Notes: generated by a model from the letters alone, not told the origin. A DNA stretch of 64,000 bases from Gari tellinella (GCA_922989275.2 OV277867.1:9362001-9426000); one strand, 5' to 3'. Shown: positions 32,336 to 43,239, counted from the first letter of the stretch. Program-made: numbers and translations.

Positions 32336-32578
32336 CCCATTACCCCATAAATACACCTTTTTACGCCTTTCATTTATTCATCCACTAAAGAATTAATTCC
32401 AATTTTTACAGCCATGAATATGTATCATAAGAAATGTTTTCTATTTCCTAGCAGACTGTAGCTTAAAGCAGGCTGAAAGTAAAGCAGAATGTGCCTTAAG
32501 GCACATTCTGCTTTACTTTCAACCTGCTTTAAGTGGTCACGTGTCTTCAATACTAGAAACAGGCTGTGGGGTAATAGG
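32336..32578 (-). mobile_element. family D MITE, reference copy
   Basis: TTAA both sides; CCCATTACCCC and GGGGTAATAGG ends; full hairpin TTAAAGCAGGCTGAAAG with GTGCCTTAAGGCAC tip. Confidence 0.9.
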
Positions 32579-32582
32579 TTAA

Positions 32583-32660
32583 GCAGACTGAAGTAAAGCA
32601 GATAGTTCCTGAAAGAGCTTTTCTGCTTTACATGTGCCTGCTTTTAACATCCATCTGCCC
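32583..32660. repeat. module-beta-like hairpin
   Basis: AAGTAAAGCAGATAGTTCC with GCTTTTCTGCTTTACATG. Confidence 0.5.
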
Positions 32661-32672
32661 AGATGCAGGGCA

Positions 32673-32884
32673 GGGGCCCGTTTCATAAACATTGTTGTCG
32701 TAAGTCAAAACTTTAAAATACATTTAATTTCTGATTTCTCTATTTAATCCTGTCTTGTGACTTTTTCAAGACGATTCCAAAAAGATGTTACAAGACAGGA
32801 TTAGATTGAGAAATAAATAATAATTGAGACTTTTATAATCTGACTTACGACAACATTTGTCGTACAAAGTTTTATAAAACGACT
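32673..32884. mobile_element. family F MITE
   Basis: GGGGCCCGTTTCATAAAC start; TTTTATAAAACGACTC end; hairpin GTCTTGTGACTTTTTCAAG. Confidence 0.8.
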
Positions 32885-33021
32885 CAAGGTTTCCAATGAC
32901 TCTTTATCAGGATAATATTTGTAGAAGTATGAAAAGGTACATGCATTAAATTTGTTATAGGAATAATTAAAAAAAACTGCCAACATATGCATCTATGTGT
33001 GAAATGGTTAAAGTGGTTGCT

Positions 33022-33100
33022 TACAGCAAGATAAAAGTAAAGCAGAAATCTCCTGTGGCAGCTTTTGATTAACTGCTTTACTTTTATCCTGCTTTAAGGT
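33022..33100. repeat. module-beta-like hairpin
   Basis: CAGCAAGATAAAAGTAAAGC with GCTTTACTTTTATCCTGC. Confidence 0.6.
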
Positions 33101-33240
33101 GGGCTCAGCTTCTTTAACCATTTGAACCCTATTGGTGCATCTATGGGTCCTTTGAAACAGTGTACCTGTGAAGACTTAGTAACATTAACCCTTTACCTGA
33201 TAGCCTATTTCTAGTATTGAAAATAGGTGACTACTTAAAG

Positions 33241-33760
33241 AGGCTCGCAACCGGATCAAGCATTAAAAATAGTAATTTGTAAATATAGGTCAAATGCTTT
33301 ATATAAATGGGTAAAATTTAGTTTAGGATAATAAATTCTGTTAAAAAATGCATTTTCCAAAAAAAAAGAAGAGGCTCTGGTGGGATTCGAACCCGTGACC
33401 ATCCATGCGGAGACAAAAATGAAAAATGAGGCATCGCCTCTACGCCCTCGGCTACGGACGCTCTCTATATATATGGTAGCGAATTAACGTACTTCAATGA
33501 TAGCTATTAATAGAACATTATTCGGCTCGGGTTTATATCTGACCCCGTGTAGAGAAGCAACAACAACAACTATACCGTTAGCTAACGCTATGGAAAAACG
33601 ATGGAAAATATCTAAAAAACTAAGATTCGGTGACGATTCTTGAGACGTTTTTTGGACTGATCATATGTTTTTAATGTCAAAAGCCAAATAATGCCACAAA
33701 TTTGCTTTTATTTGAGTATTTTATTTTATTTTGACAAGAACACCATCCGGTTGCGAGTCC
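33241..33760. mobile_element. ~520-bp element with CTCGCAACCGGAT inverted ends
   Basis: CTCGCAACCGGAT at the left end matches ATCCGGTTGCGAG at the right end. It splits a family D copy (33190-33240 and 33761-33792). It holds the tRNA-like sequence at 33370-33466 and otherwise AT-rich DNA with no open frame. Confidence 0.65.
33370..33466 (-). repeat. tRNA-like sequence inside an inverted-repeat element
   Basis: The minus strand reads GTAGCCGAGGGCGTAGAGGCG (A-box region) and CACGGGTTCGAATCCCACC (B-box region). The acceptor arms do not pair and a TTTTTCATTTTT insertion breaks the anticodon region. It resembles tRNA-derived SINE heads with a Ser/Leu-like A box. Confidence 0.55.
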
Positions 33761-33792
33761 CTTTAAAGCAGGTTGAAAGTAAAGCAGAATTA

Positions 33793-34396
33793 TAGTCACT
33801 CGGAACACCTCAGAGTTCTTGGCATACGTTCTAGGAAATACCGAAACTTCACGAAGGAAAATTGACGCGTCGAAGGAGGGGCTTATGTAGCTAAGACGCG
33901 CCCTCGTGACTCATTTGTTACTTTCTACATTGTCCGTTGTACATTGGCGAATATCCGAAGTTCATTGTATGGTGTCTGTTTGCAAAAGGTGAAACGTCTT
34001 TCGCAAAGCGTACTTTCAATTCTTCCAGGCGGAAAATGTTTTATTTCAAATGTTGGTTATATGTAGTTCTGTCTTAGAAAGTAACATTAAATCGTGGATT
34101 TTGGTTCCCTTGTTAACAGCTTTACATGAAAGAATTGCAAGTGTTTAAAGTATAAACTATAAATACCTTTTTATGGAATACAGTATACACATGTAAACAG
34201 ACATTTACATGTTAAGTTTGCATGATTCTAAACGACATTTATACAAATACATATCGTTTTTGGCCAAACAATAATTGAAAACTGGGTGATTGCATGTCTG
34301 GATTTTTGGCAACGAATGCGCTCCATAATGGCGGAGAGACAAAAAACTACGGATTCAGTTCACTTAAAAGCGTTTTAAAGTGTTTGTGTGATAAAT
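33793..34396. other. unassigned unique stretch
   Basis: Moderate GC at 33800-33960 with CGCG motifs; no MITE and no convincing frame. It might be regulatory, without direct evidence. Confidence 0.25.
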
Positions 34397-34543
34397 AGGA
34401 TCTAACATTCGTGCTCATTATTTATCATTCTTAATAAACTCGTTGACTAAAACAAATATAACGCCCGCCAAGGCTCGCGTCATATTGTTTTAGTCAACTC
34501 GTTTATTAAAAATGATAATTAATGAGCACTCATGTTAGATCCT
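34397..34543. mobile_element. 147-bp hairpin MITE
   Basis: AGGATCTAACAT at the left pairs with ATGTTAGATCCT at the right. The inner arms TAATAAACTCGTTGACTAAA and TTTAGTCAACTCGTTTATTA face each other around GCCCGCCAAGGCTCGCG. It has no copies elsewhere in the window. Confidence 0.75.
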
Positions 34544-34605
34544 TCATCTCCATTGTACCCGTTTTTCACGTTAAATGAGATTTGGGATTTCATCCGTACG
34601 AGACG

Positions 34606-34868
34606 CAGGGCTGCCATTTCTCCGGATTGTTCCTAAATGTTCGGTTTTTTTTCCTGGTACATGGTAGCTTAAAGTAGACTGAAAGTAAAGCAGAATGCGC
34701 CTTAAGGCGCATTCTACTTTACTTCCAGCCTGCTTTAAGAAGTCACATGTCGACAAACTAGAAACAGGCTACATGTATGTGGTAAAGTAACGATTCGTAA
34801 AATCGCACTTGGAAAATGTAAAATTGGAAATCTTAGGATTTTTCATGCCAACTTATGGCAGCCCTGAA
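34606..34868. mobile_element. family N MITE with module-beta hairpin
   Basis: CAGGGCTGCCATTTCTCCGG and AACTTATGGCAGCCCTG ends; stem GAATGCGCCTTAAGGCGCATTC. Confidence 0.9.
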
Positions 34869-35151
34869 TACGCCGCGCGACGCAGTGTCTCACCAGGATC
34901 CAAACTGGTTTACACTCTGATCCCATTTTGAAAAGAAACTGGGGGAAAATCTATTCTAAAACAGTAATAGATCTAGACGACAAGAATTGTAGACGAAAGA
35001 TTACCCAGCATGCAAATAGTTAATAAATCAAATTGCAAGTTTTGCACAAGACACTTACAATATAGGTAAATATCAAACGGTCTTACAGCAGAAGATTGAC
35101 ACAACTGATTATGCATGTGGAGTATTTTCCATCAGATATAATCATTATATA

Positions 35152-35361
35152 CAATTGAGAATGTATTATTCGTTCCCGTGTAAACAAAACTAAAAATCAA
35201 TGCAATCACATATTATAAATGACAGTTTTATTTTAGTTGATTGTTTGTTTTTGTTTTATCTGAGTGGCAAACAGCTTGTGTTGGTTCCAACCTGTTTGCA
35301 ATGTATAGAAATGTTTCTGTACACACGCGTTTATAGGAAAAGAATAGCGTCTTCTCCACTG
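35152..35361 (-). mobile_element. family A MITE, hairpin lost
   Basis: Ends CAATTGAGAATG / GTCTTCTCCACTG; the stem is reduced to GCAAACAGCTTGTGTTGG. Confidence 0.7.
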
Positions 35362-35711
35362 TAAGCAAAGGATGCTATATTTTGCGCCCGTGTTGTAAAA
35401 ACACTTATTACACAAGGATGTAACACTATTAGTTATACAGTTTCTTCACAGTTCCCGGCTGAGGCAAATCATGTTGCACGAGCCGTTAGGAATTTACTTT
35501 GCATAGGACAAAAGTAATGCAGAAAGTTCTCAAAACAATATGTCTGCAGTAATGTTGTCCTGTGTGCAAACGTTGCATTGGTAGAAAACTTGCTACATGT
35601 AGGCCTGTACCTCTACGTGTACAAAGACCTGACACTTACAGCAATTTGATTTACATCAGGTATAATTGTTTCAAAAACCCAAGCTTAATGCATATAACTG
35701 GCATACATACA

Positions 35712-35904
35712 GTTCAACTTCTTTATCTCGATCTCGCTTAAGTCGAAGGTATCGCTTTACCTACAGTTGAATTTCTTTATTGTGAACTCGCTTCAGTTGA
35801 ACACATCCGTAATTCAAAGTTAAAACGTTGCACAGTCACGTTTTAACCTTGAATTACGGATATATTCGAGTTATGCGAGCTCGAGATATCGAAGCTCGAT
35901 GGTT
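35712..35904. mobile_element. family J MITE, doubled left end
   Basis: CAGTTCAACTTCTTTATCTC at 35712 and CAGTTGAATTTCTTTATTG at 35764; mirror AGATATCGAAGCTCGATGG. Confidence 0.7.
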
Positions 35905-36294
35905 TAAAATTTGATTAAAATCGGTTCATGCGTCAATTCATCTCACATTTGTTTGAAACTTGTGTAATGCGGCCACTCAAAAACAGACAAAACATATTTG
36001 TTAAATAAAATCGACCGCTTAATGCACAGCAAAACGTAAAAAAAGAGTGTTCCTATATGAGTCATCAGCTTTACTTCTGTACTGCAGGAGGCATTCGGCT
36101 GTCTTTAGAGATATTTATGCTAATTTGAAGAATGGCCGCTTAAGACAGGTGTCACTGTTTACTGAAAGTAATTCGTCAAAATTATACTTATTAATGCATC
36201 GCAGTTTGTGAGAACCTGCGCTGTGAATACACATACATGTAGTCCTTAGTTTACTTTAGCGACCATCATTGCGGCAAAGGAAGTGGTGCTGTAC
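35905..36294. other. unassigned unique stretch
   Basis: No repeat family or exon recognised. Confidence 0.3.
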
Positions 36295-36362
36295 TTAAGA
36301 CAGGCTGCATCTCAATTGAAAACTAAGGAATAGTTGAGTTTGCAGCTACCTGTCTGTATTAA

Positions 36363-36581
36363 CCCATTTGTGCCCACGTTCCCATATATGGGACATGGGC
36401 AAATAGTGTAGACGCTGATCAGACGCCGCATTATGCGGCGTCTTATCAGAGTCTACACTGTTTGCTGATAAGAATTTCAATATAAAACAAAACGAAAATG
36501 AAAAATTTGACCAGGCATCCCTTTGATAAAAAATGGACTAATCCAATATATAAGCATGGAAATCCACTGGGCACAAATGGG
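36363..36581 (+). mobile_element. family H MITE between 67-bp repeats
   Basis: TTAA both sides; CCCATTTGTGCCCA and TGGGCACAAATGGG ends; stem GACGCCGCATTATGCGGCGTC. Confidence 0.9.
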
Positions 36582-36702
36582 TTAAGACAGGTTGCATCTC
36601 AATTGAAAACTAAGGAGGAGTGGAGTTTGCAGCTACCTGTCTGTATTATTTTGGATGTTATATTTTTTGAGTGACTGTTGGACACAGGTAGGACTTAATG
36701 AA

Positions 36703-37170
36703 GTGGAGAAGACGTTATTCTTTCACGTTTAAACGCAAACGAAACGTTAAACTCATTGCAATAAACTTTTGACAATTAAAACTTTTTGACATTTTTTAAT
36801 AATAATAATAATAAGGATAATAATAAAAATGACCATAATAAATAATAATAATAATAATAATAATTATAATAATAACACTGATAATAATGACCATAATAAA
36901 AATAATAATGATAATGATAATAATAAAAATTATCATAATAATAATAAAAATAATGATAATAATAATAATAATAATAATGATGATAATAATAACGACTTTA
37001 TTTCATGTGGATAACATCTGTGGTATTAAACAAACCAATTTTCAATATGGTCCACAATTATTTATTTTATTCTTAGAGTCAAACAAGTTGGAGCCTAATC
37101 AGGCGTCGGGTTTCCCGTGGTCTGATTTGCTCAAAACTGTTTGTATTTGAAGTTGCAGTTTTTGGAAGAA
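36703..37170 (-). mobile_element. family A MITE swollen by a microsatellite
   Basis: AGTGGAGAAGACGTTATTC left, GGAGCCTAATCAGGCGTCGG hairpin right of the AAT tract; right tip lost. Confidence 0.7.
36799..36995. repeat. AAT/ATG trinucleotide microsatellite inside a family A copy
   Basis: About 200 bases of (AAT)n with AATG and AAATG variants. It lies in the interior of a family A MITE (36703-37170), replacing the spacer before the hairpin, and probably grew from that AT-rich spacer. Confidence 0.9.
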
Positions 37171-37197
37171 AAGAAGTGCGCTACCGTAAGGAGAATA

Positions 37198-37326
37198 CAG
37201 TCATACTTCGATAGCCCCAACTCGCTAAGTCGAATATACATGTATACGTATTTCAAAGTTTAAAGAGGCTACACAATCCGGGGAAATTTCGAGTTAAGCG
37301 AGTTCGAGATATCGAAGTTCGACAGT
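37198..37326. mobile_element. family J MITE
   Basis: CAGTCATACTTCGATAGCCC and GAGATATCGAAGTTCGACAG. Confidence 0.8.
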
Positions 37327-37419
37327 GAGTTATTTTCCTTCGACAAAGTCGTTTCTGCGCAAACTAGGAATTCCAATGCCAACAGTTTGGAGCCAGGTTA
37401 CCCGAGAAATAATAATGTA

Positions 37420-37665
37420 CAGTGGAGAGAACGTTATTCTTTCCCAATAAACGCGTTTACGCTAAAACTATTATTTTCACTGCAAACAGTTTGGAGCCAG
37501 ATCAGACGCCGGGTAACCCGGCGTCTGATTAGGCTCAAAACTGTTTGCCACCAAGATAAAGATGAATTATCAGAATTGTCCAAAAGTTGTTCTTTTCTAC
37601 GTTTTAGTGTTTTGCGTTTGCGTACGTTTGCGTTTAAACGGGAAAGAATAACAGATTCTCCACTG
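37420..37665 (+). mobile_element. family A MITE, full length
   Basis: Preceded by a scrap of another copy (CAACAGTTTGGAGCCAGG at 37380). Confidence 0.9.
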
Positions 37666-37677
37666 TATTCTGTAGTG

Positions 37678-37860
37678 CAGAATAGAGAAGACGTTATTCT
37701 TTCTCGTGTCTAGGTTATTGAAACGCAAACGCTTTGCTAACAAAATGTAGAAAAAGTCAATTTTGGACACTTATGACTACTTATTTTAACATGAGTGGCA
37801 AACAGTTTGGAGCCCGATCGGACACAGGTAATAGTTGTTTTACGCTTACATGTATTTTTG
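37678..37860 (-). mobile_element. family A MITE, right part lost
   Basis: AGAGAAGACGTTATTC tip and body up to the start of the hairpin. Confidence 0.6.
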
Positions 37861-37861
37861 G

Positions 37862-38465
37862 AAATAATCACCTCTTGTGTAGTGTATATGTGCGAAATAA
37901 ATGACCGGTTATTCATAGAGGATATTGGAACTCTTATAGCGGTAACTGTGGCCTGACTTGACCGTTGAACACAGTTTGGACCCAGATCGGACGCCGAGCT
38001 CCCCGGTGTCTGATCTGGATCAGAAACTGAATGGCATTTACATCAATGTTTCTTCTGTCGAATTTGCATATAGTTAAACTATAATTGGAGAAACAAACAT
38101 AGGCGACACTTTCAAGAATGTGATTTTTCGACATCGAAGGAGTAAACAAACTTTTAAGGACAATGTTATACCAAAATTGACCTTTGTTTGTAATTGAATA
38201 AAAACTAGCCAGTAGCCCTCAATATTTCGACCATAAACATACTTACTTTGTGGGTTTTAGCCATCGTGTTGTGTAAAGCAGGATATAAGTAAAGAAGAAG
38301 GCTAATTCGGGGAATTTCTACTTTACTCTCGTTCGATTGCCTGTCTTTTACGCGAAAATAAAACCCACCGACAAAACAAAAATACTTTTAAGAGGGTGTA
38401 ATATCTGGAATGTATTGTCTAAAGAACATACTTACTAATCAGTCATAAATATGCGGATTATAAAC
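37862..38465. other. mostly unassigned stretch
   Basis: One alpha hairpin remnant (GACGCCGAGCTCCCCGGTGTC) near 37990 and a beta-like scrap near 38280. Confidence 0.35.
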
Positions 38466-38686
38466 CCTTCACTGCCATGACGTCATTATAATACTTAATA
38501 AAAAATACAAAATAATTGTCTGGTTGTATTTCTCAAATTTGACTTTTCGGTATTTTGACTTAGAAATACAGCATGAAATGAGTGTCAAACAGATGGATCC
38601 TGATCAGACGCCGCGTAACGCGGCGTCTGATCAGGATCCAACTGTTTGCAAATATCTATTGTACCCGGGATAAGGAAGTGAAGGGG
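38466..38686 (-). mobile_element. family B MITE
   Basis: CCCTTCACTGCCATGACGTC start; intact hairpin; GAAGTGAAGGGGTTAA end. Confidence 0.85.
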
Positions 38687-38877
38687 TTAACTCCTTTATC
38701 GTCGAGATATGGTCTGCTTCAAAAAATCATACGCTTTTAATTTTACGTATTAGATTTAATATAGTAAAAAACAAAGTTTGTGTAAAACAGTTTTAAGTAC
38801 GATTCGGTGTTTAGTCAGGATAAAAACTGTTTGCATTAAAAAGTGCTCCAGGGGGGTAATATAAACTAGTAAATGGG

Positions 38878-39075
38878 TTTAACCCTATCATTGTCGAAGT
38901 TGACTAAGGACTGCTGTGCAAACAGTAAATATCAAGATCAGTAACGTGGTATATAATCAGGATCCAAACTGATTGCCATTCTTTCTTCAGTCATAAGTTA
39001 TAGAATCTGATCTTTAAAAACAAAATTAAAACAATATTCAAAAAGCAGACGATACATTGGCAACGAAAGTGTTTC
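38878..39075 (+). mobile_element. family B MITE, decayed
   Basis: AACCCTATCATTGTCG start, broken hairpin, GCAGACGATACATTGGC. Confidence 0.5.
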
Positions 39076-39080
39076 AGAAA

Positions 39081-39286
39081 CAGTATAACCTCACTATAAC
39101 GACCATAATGTTGTGTTCATTATTAGCTGTTTAAGGCAGGTGACTGCTTAAAGCAAGGTGACAGTAAAACAGAAAGCTCCTTTAAGAGCTTTCTGCTTTA
39201 CTGTCACCTTGTTTTAAGCTGTCATCTGTTTTTGTATACAATCAATTAGCATTCGTTTTTGTTGTCATAAAAGATAGGTTTTACTG
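39081..39286 (+). mobile_element. family L MITE with module-beta-like hairpin
   Basis: CAGTATAACCTCACTATAAC start and GATAGGTTTTACTG end; stem TAAAACAGAAAGCTCC-TTTAAGAGC. Confidence 0.85.
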
Positions 39287-39318
39287 TACGGTTAAATTTT
39301 GCAGCGAAATGGGCTTAA

Positions 39319-39558
39319 CCCATTCACTCTCAATGACGCTGTAAAGCGCGTTTGCAAACAGTTTTGGTCCTGATCAGACGCCGCGAAACGCAGCGTCTGA
39401 TTAGGACCAAAACCGTTTGAGACTTTTATCGATATTTATTGAGTTTAACAACCTTAAATATAACTTTCAAACGTGTCTTACAGGCAAAAATATTGACGCA
39501 GACGACAATAAAGCGGTGAAGGGGTAAAACTCTCCCTTATAATTTGATCATGAAAAGG
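39319..39558 (+). mobile_element. family B MITE, long-tail type
   Basis: TTAA on both sides; CATTCACTCTCAATGACGC left, GCGGTGAAGGGGTAAAAC and TTTGATCATGAAAAGG right. Confidence 0.8.
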
Positions 39559-39741
39559 TTAAAGGATTAAAACATAAACACAAAAAACAATAACAACAAC
39601 AAAGAGCTGACGTGTTCTTGATTCTCATACATAATGGATAAAAAACATACATAGTTGATGTAGTATCACGGACTATTGAACAGGGTGATGGTGGAGATTT
39701 GAGAGTATGGATCGCTGAATGTGCGTAAATTATTTAAAATA

Positions 39742-39997
39742 CAGTAAAACATCTCTATTACGTCCTCTACAACAATACTAATTGGCAACTGAAAGACATG
39801 TGATAACTTCAACCAAAGTGAACGTAAAACAGAAAGCTCCCGAAGGAGCTTTCTGTTTTACGCTCACCTTGCTTTAAGCAGTCACCTGCCTTAAGTATAC
39901 GTGATAATTGTTTGACGTTTGACTGCATTAAGCTGTCTACCTTATGTAAAACTTAAATCATGTTCCTTTTTTGTGATAGCTGTAGGAAGGTTTTACT
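39742..39997 (+). mobile_element. family L MITE with module-beta-like hairpin
   Basis: CAGTAAAACATCTCTATTAC start, AGGAAGGTTTTACT end; perfect stem CAGAAAGCTCC-CGAA-GGAGCTTTCTG. Confidence 0.85.
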
Positions 39998-40167
39998 TTT
40001 AAAATACTGACTCAGTATAAACTTTTAATACATGGATAATGTGGGAATTCCCGTAAAACACAGAGAGCTGGATATATATCAAGACGGATGGTGTTCTAAC
40101 TACATGTAAATAGGTGGGGTATTTTTTCCAAACCGCACGTGTATAGGCAGTGCACACGCTGCTGTTC

Positions 40168-40352
40168 TTTGCAAACTGGCTTGAACCAGACCAGACGTCG
40201 AGTAACTCGCCGTCTGATCTAGTTCCAAACTGTTTGACGCCCGAATCAAAACAAAGTACTAGCATTTACAGATCGCTTTCAATTTTGTTTGCTTTTTTGC
40301 GTTTGCGTTTCGTTTCGTTTCAACGGATATTAATAATGTATTCCCAACTATA
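40168..40352 (+). mobile_element. family A MITE remnant upstream of the P450 exon
   Basis: Hairpin GACGTCGAGTAACTCGCCG and right arm GCGTTTCGTTTCGTTTCAAC; it ends about 58 bases before the P450 ATG. Confidence 0.65.
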
Positions 40353-40409
40353 TCTAGTGAAGGAAACCAACACAGTACATCTATAGGGGGATTTTAACAA
40401 AAGTATAAC

Positions 40410-40883
40410 ATGTCTTTGGTGAAAAGACTGGACGGACCACCAGGGTGGCCGATCATAGGTCATTTATTCAGTATTTCCTCTGCGACACTACACAAGCAAG
40501 CGACGGAATGGAGCGAGACACACGGACATATATTCGTATGCTACGTGCTAGGAAAAAGACTAGTGTTTATCAAATCATCTGAAATGATTCGGAAGTCCTT
40601 TGACTTGCCCTGTGGCGAGTGCTTGAACAACAGGGCTACCACTTTCTTTGGGGACTACCTGCTGAATAAAAGCATTGCCATGTCAACGGATACCGGAAGT
40701 AGGAATAAGCTTCGACCCTTTCTGAATAAGTTGATGGAATATAGTATTCAAAGCACGGATGATGGGCTGAAGTTTTTGGCGCAGACTTTTGGCAGCTGTG
40801 ACGAACTGACAGGTTGCCCGTTTGAAGATGTGTCTATCAGCAAGGTACTACGGAGAGCGTTCCAAGAGTGTATGTCAAAACAG
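40410..40883 (+). CDS. cytochrome P450, N-terminal exon
   Basis: The exon encodes 158 residues. Residues 9-19 are GPPGWPIIGHL, the proline-rich hinge that opens the catalytic domain of microsomal P450s (haem-thiolate mono-oxygenases). It continues with WSETHGHIFVCYVLGKRLVF, which fits the beta-1 sheet region, and RNKLRPFLNKL, which fits the helix C area. The ATG at 40410 follows an in-frame TAA at 40395, so this start or an acceptor a few bases upstream must be used. A CAG|GTATGT donor ends the exon in phase 0 at 40883; the frame runs into a stop at 40917. The usual N-terminal membrane anchor of 20-30 hydrophobic residues is missing, and no exon with helix I, ExxR or the haem-binding Cys loop was found downstream. 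It could be a real first or second exon of a long gene, or a stranded gene fragment. Membership of the P450 superfamily is firm; the subfamily is not. Confidence 0.75.
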
Positions 40884-40929
40884 GTATGTTCTTATAATAT
40901 TAGCTTGTGTAACTTTTAGTTAGTTGCAT

Positions 40930-41282
40930 TAAACATTGCTCCCTCCAACCGAGCAACGATTCCCTCCTTACACCAACGATTGCTGATGTTCCCCGACCAA
41001 GAAACGTACCGGTATATGTCCAATGCTTTCACGGCTGCAATATTGCTGCCTAAATTTGCCGTTTGTCGTTTTATCTCAAAGTTTCATATTGGACATTTTG
41101 ACAGAAAAAAATAAATAACGATTGACAAACAACTTTAATCCAGATCAGACGCGGTGCGGTGTCTGATCTGGATTAATGCTGTTTGCAAATGTAAGCCAAT
41201 TTCCCTCCTTATAACAAATCCCTCTGAACAGCACACACACTCTTTGTCTCCCATTAAATGGTGTTGTAGAGAGGGAGGACTG
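40930..41282 (-). mobile_element. family E MITE just downstream of the P450 exon
   Basis: Starts 47 bases into the presumed intron; stem GATCAGACGCGGTGCGGTGTCTG with a short loop. Confidence 0.8.
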
Positions 41283-41363
41283 TAGTCTGCTTAACCCATT
41301 ACTCCTATAAACACGTATTTTCCGCATTTAATTTATACATTGGCCAGAAGAAATACTGGTAGT

Positions 41364-41610
41364 CAGTGGAGAAAACGTTATTCTTTCCCGTTTAAACGCA
41401 AACGTACGCAAACGCATATCACTAAAACATAGAAAAGTGCAACTATTGGACAATTCTGATAATGCATGTTTATCTTGGTGGCAAACAGTTTGGAGCCTGA
41501 TCAGACGCCGGGTTACCCGGCGTCTGATCTGGCTTCAAACTGTTTGCATCGGAAATAATAGTTTTTAGCGTAAACGCGTTTATTGGGAAAGAATAACACA
41601 TTCTCCACTG
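41364..41610 (-). mobile_element. family A MITE, full length
   Basis: Complete with intact hairpin. Confidence 0.9.
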
Positions 41611-41700
41611 TAGTTGCAGTTTAAACAGTCGTGAATATGCACCATGAGAATTTGTTCTTTGTTCAAGCAGGTGGTAGCTGAGTAGGCTTAAAGTAAAATA

Positions 41701-42013
41701 TAGTGCTCCCTCTCTACAACGATAACCAATGAGAGACACAGATTGTGTGTGTTGTTTTGAGGGAGTTGTTATAAGGAGGGGAAATTAAAAATTGGCTTAA
41801 ATTTGCAAACAGATTGATTCAAGCTGTTTGTCACTCGTCTTTATATTTCTTCTGTAAAAATGTCCACTTATATGTAACTTTGAGAAAAAACAGCAGACGA
41901 TATTTCAGCAGATAAAACGTTTATATACATAATTGTCCTGTTTAGGAAACTGCGACAAAGGTCGTTGTAAGGAGGGAAGCGTTGTTGAGAGGTCCGCTGT
42001 AGAGTGATCACTG
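41701..42013 (+). mobile_element. family E MITE, hairpin deleted
   Basis: TGCAAACAGATTGATTCAAG joins the hairpin feet. Confidence 0.8.
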
Positions 42014-42099
42014 TAGCATCAACCTTTACAGTGCTACAAATGTCAACCCGACTTTATTTTTAAACATTTGTAAACAGGTTTGATCCAGATAAGATGCCG

Positions 42100-43080
42100 A
42101 GTAACTCAATATCAGGTTAAGGTCCATGCATTCTGACATTCATATTCATGTTTCCATAGTCAAAGTTTGTCTAACCGATCTTAAAGGTCAAGGTCATAAA
42201 ATTTAAAATTGAATGTATATGTATGCATTCCGAGATGTACTCCAAATTTGGGGTCCCTATAGTTGATTGGTATATAGGAACTGTTCTCAGAGCAATTCGT
42301 TCAATATTTGAGGCCAATGTCCTTAAAATGTAATGTGATAAATCAAAGCCCAAAGATGTACCAGTACATACAAATGTGGTATCCTTATCTGATGTGGTTT
42401 AGGAAATATGCTCCGAACAATTAAGTTCTATGACTGAGGTCATCGGCCTGGGCCAATGTAACTGAAAATTGTTCGGCACTCCACCATCCAAAGATGTACT
42501 CAAACACATAATGTGGTAACCTTAGTTGATGTGTAATATGAAATTTGCTCCAGAAAAGGTTATTATATAACTGAGTTCAAAGCTCAAGGGCATTGTGACC
42601 TGAAAGTAGTATGCAATACACGGCATTCGAAATATGTACTCATAAACTACATTTAGTATTTCTAGCTGATGTGATAGAGAAACTAATGTTTTATATAAGT
42701 GTGATCAAAGGTCAATGTCACATTTGCCTCATAACGGATTGCCACACTGCCCTATCCCAAAATGTACGCAGTCACGAAAATTGGCATCTCTAGCAGATGT
42801 GGCCGTAGCTTGTTTTCTATAAACAAGGTCAAACGTCAAGGTCCCAGTAACGGACTCCGTCATTCAGCAATGCACATGTAATCATACGACACATTTGGTA
42901 CTCGTATCTGGTGTGGTACAGAAAATATCCCACTGACAAGCTGTTTTTATTTTTCTATAACTGAAGTTAAATGTAAAGATAAAAAGTCAAAGTGACCTGA
43001 AAATGTTTCAGGACAACGCGCATTCCCAAGATGTACCCACACAATATATTTGACATCCCTAGCTGATAAAGTATGGTGTC
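42100..43080. repeat. diverged ~135-bp tandem array, about seven units
   Basis: The motif AAGATGTAC...(20-25 bases)...TCCCTAGCTGATGTGG recurs near 42233, 42354, 42489, 42627, 42760, 42890 and 43029. Between them lie GGTCAAGGTCA-like stretches. Units are much diverged. No family A copy has landed here, unlike the flanks. Confidence 0.75.
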
Positions 43081-43239
43081 ACTATAATTATGCGCCCATA
43101 TCTAGCCTATGGGGCGTAAGAAACATCGATAAAAAAGTTTTGTAAAACTAATAGTCCATTTTATAGGCGAGATTTCATGCTTGCTGATTCAAAGGTAAAT
43201 GTTCACAAAGTGCTCGAATGTACAAAAATACCAATAGAG

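Larger units (their letters stand above)
33190..33792 (+). mobile_element. family D MITE split by the CTCGCAACCGGAT element
   Basis: ACCCTTTACCTGATAGCC...GACTACTTAAAG before and TTTAAAGCAGGTTGAAAG after the insert; right half lost. Confidence 0.6.
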
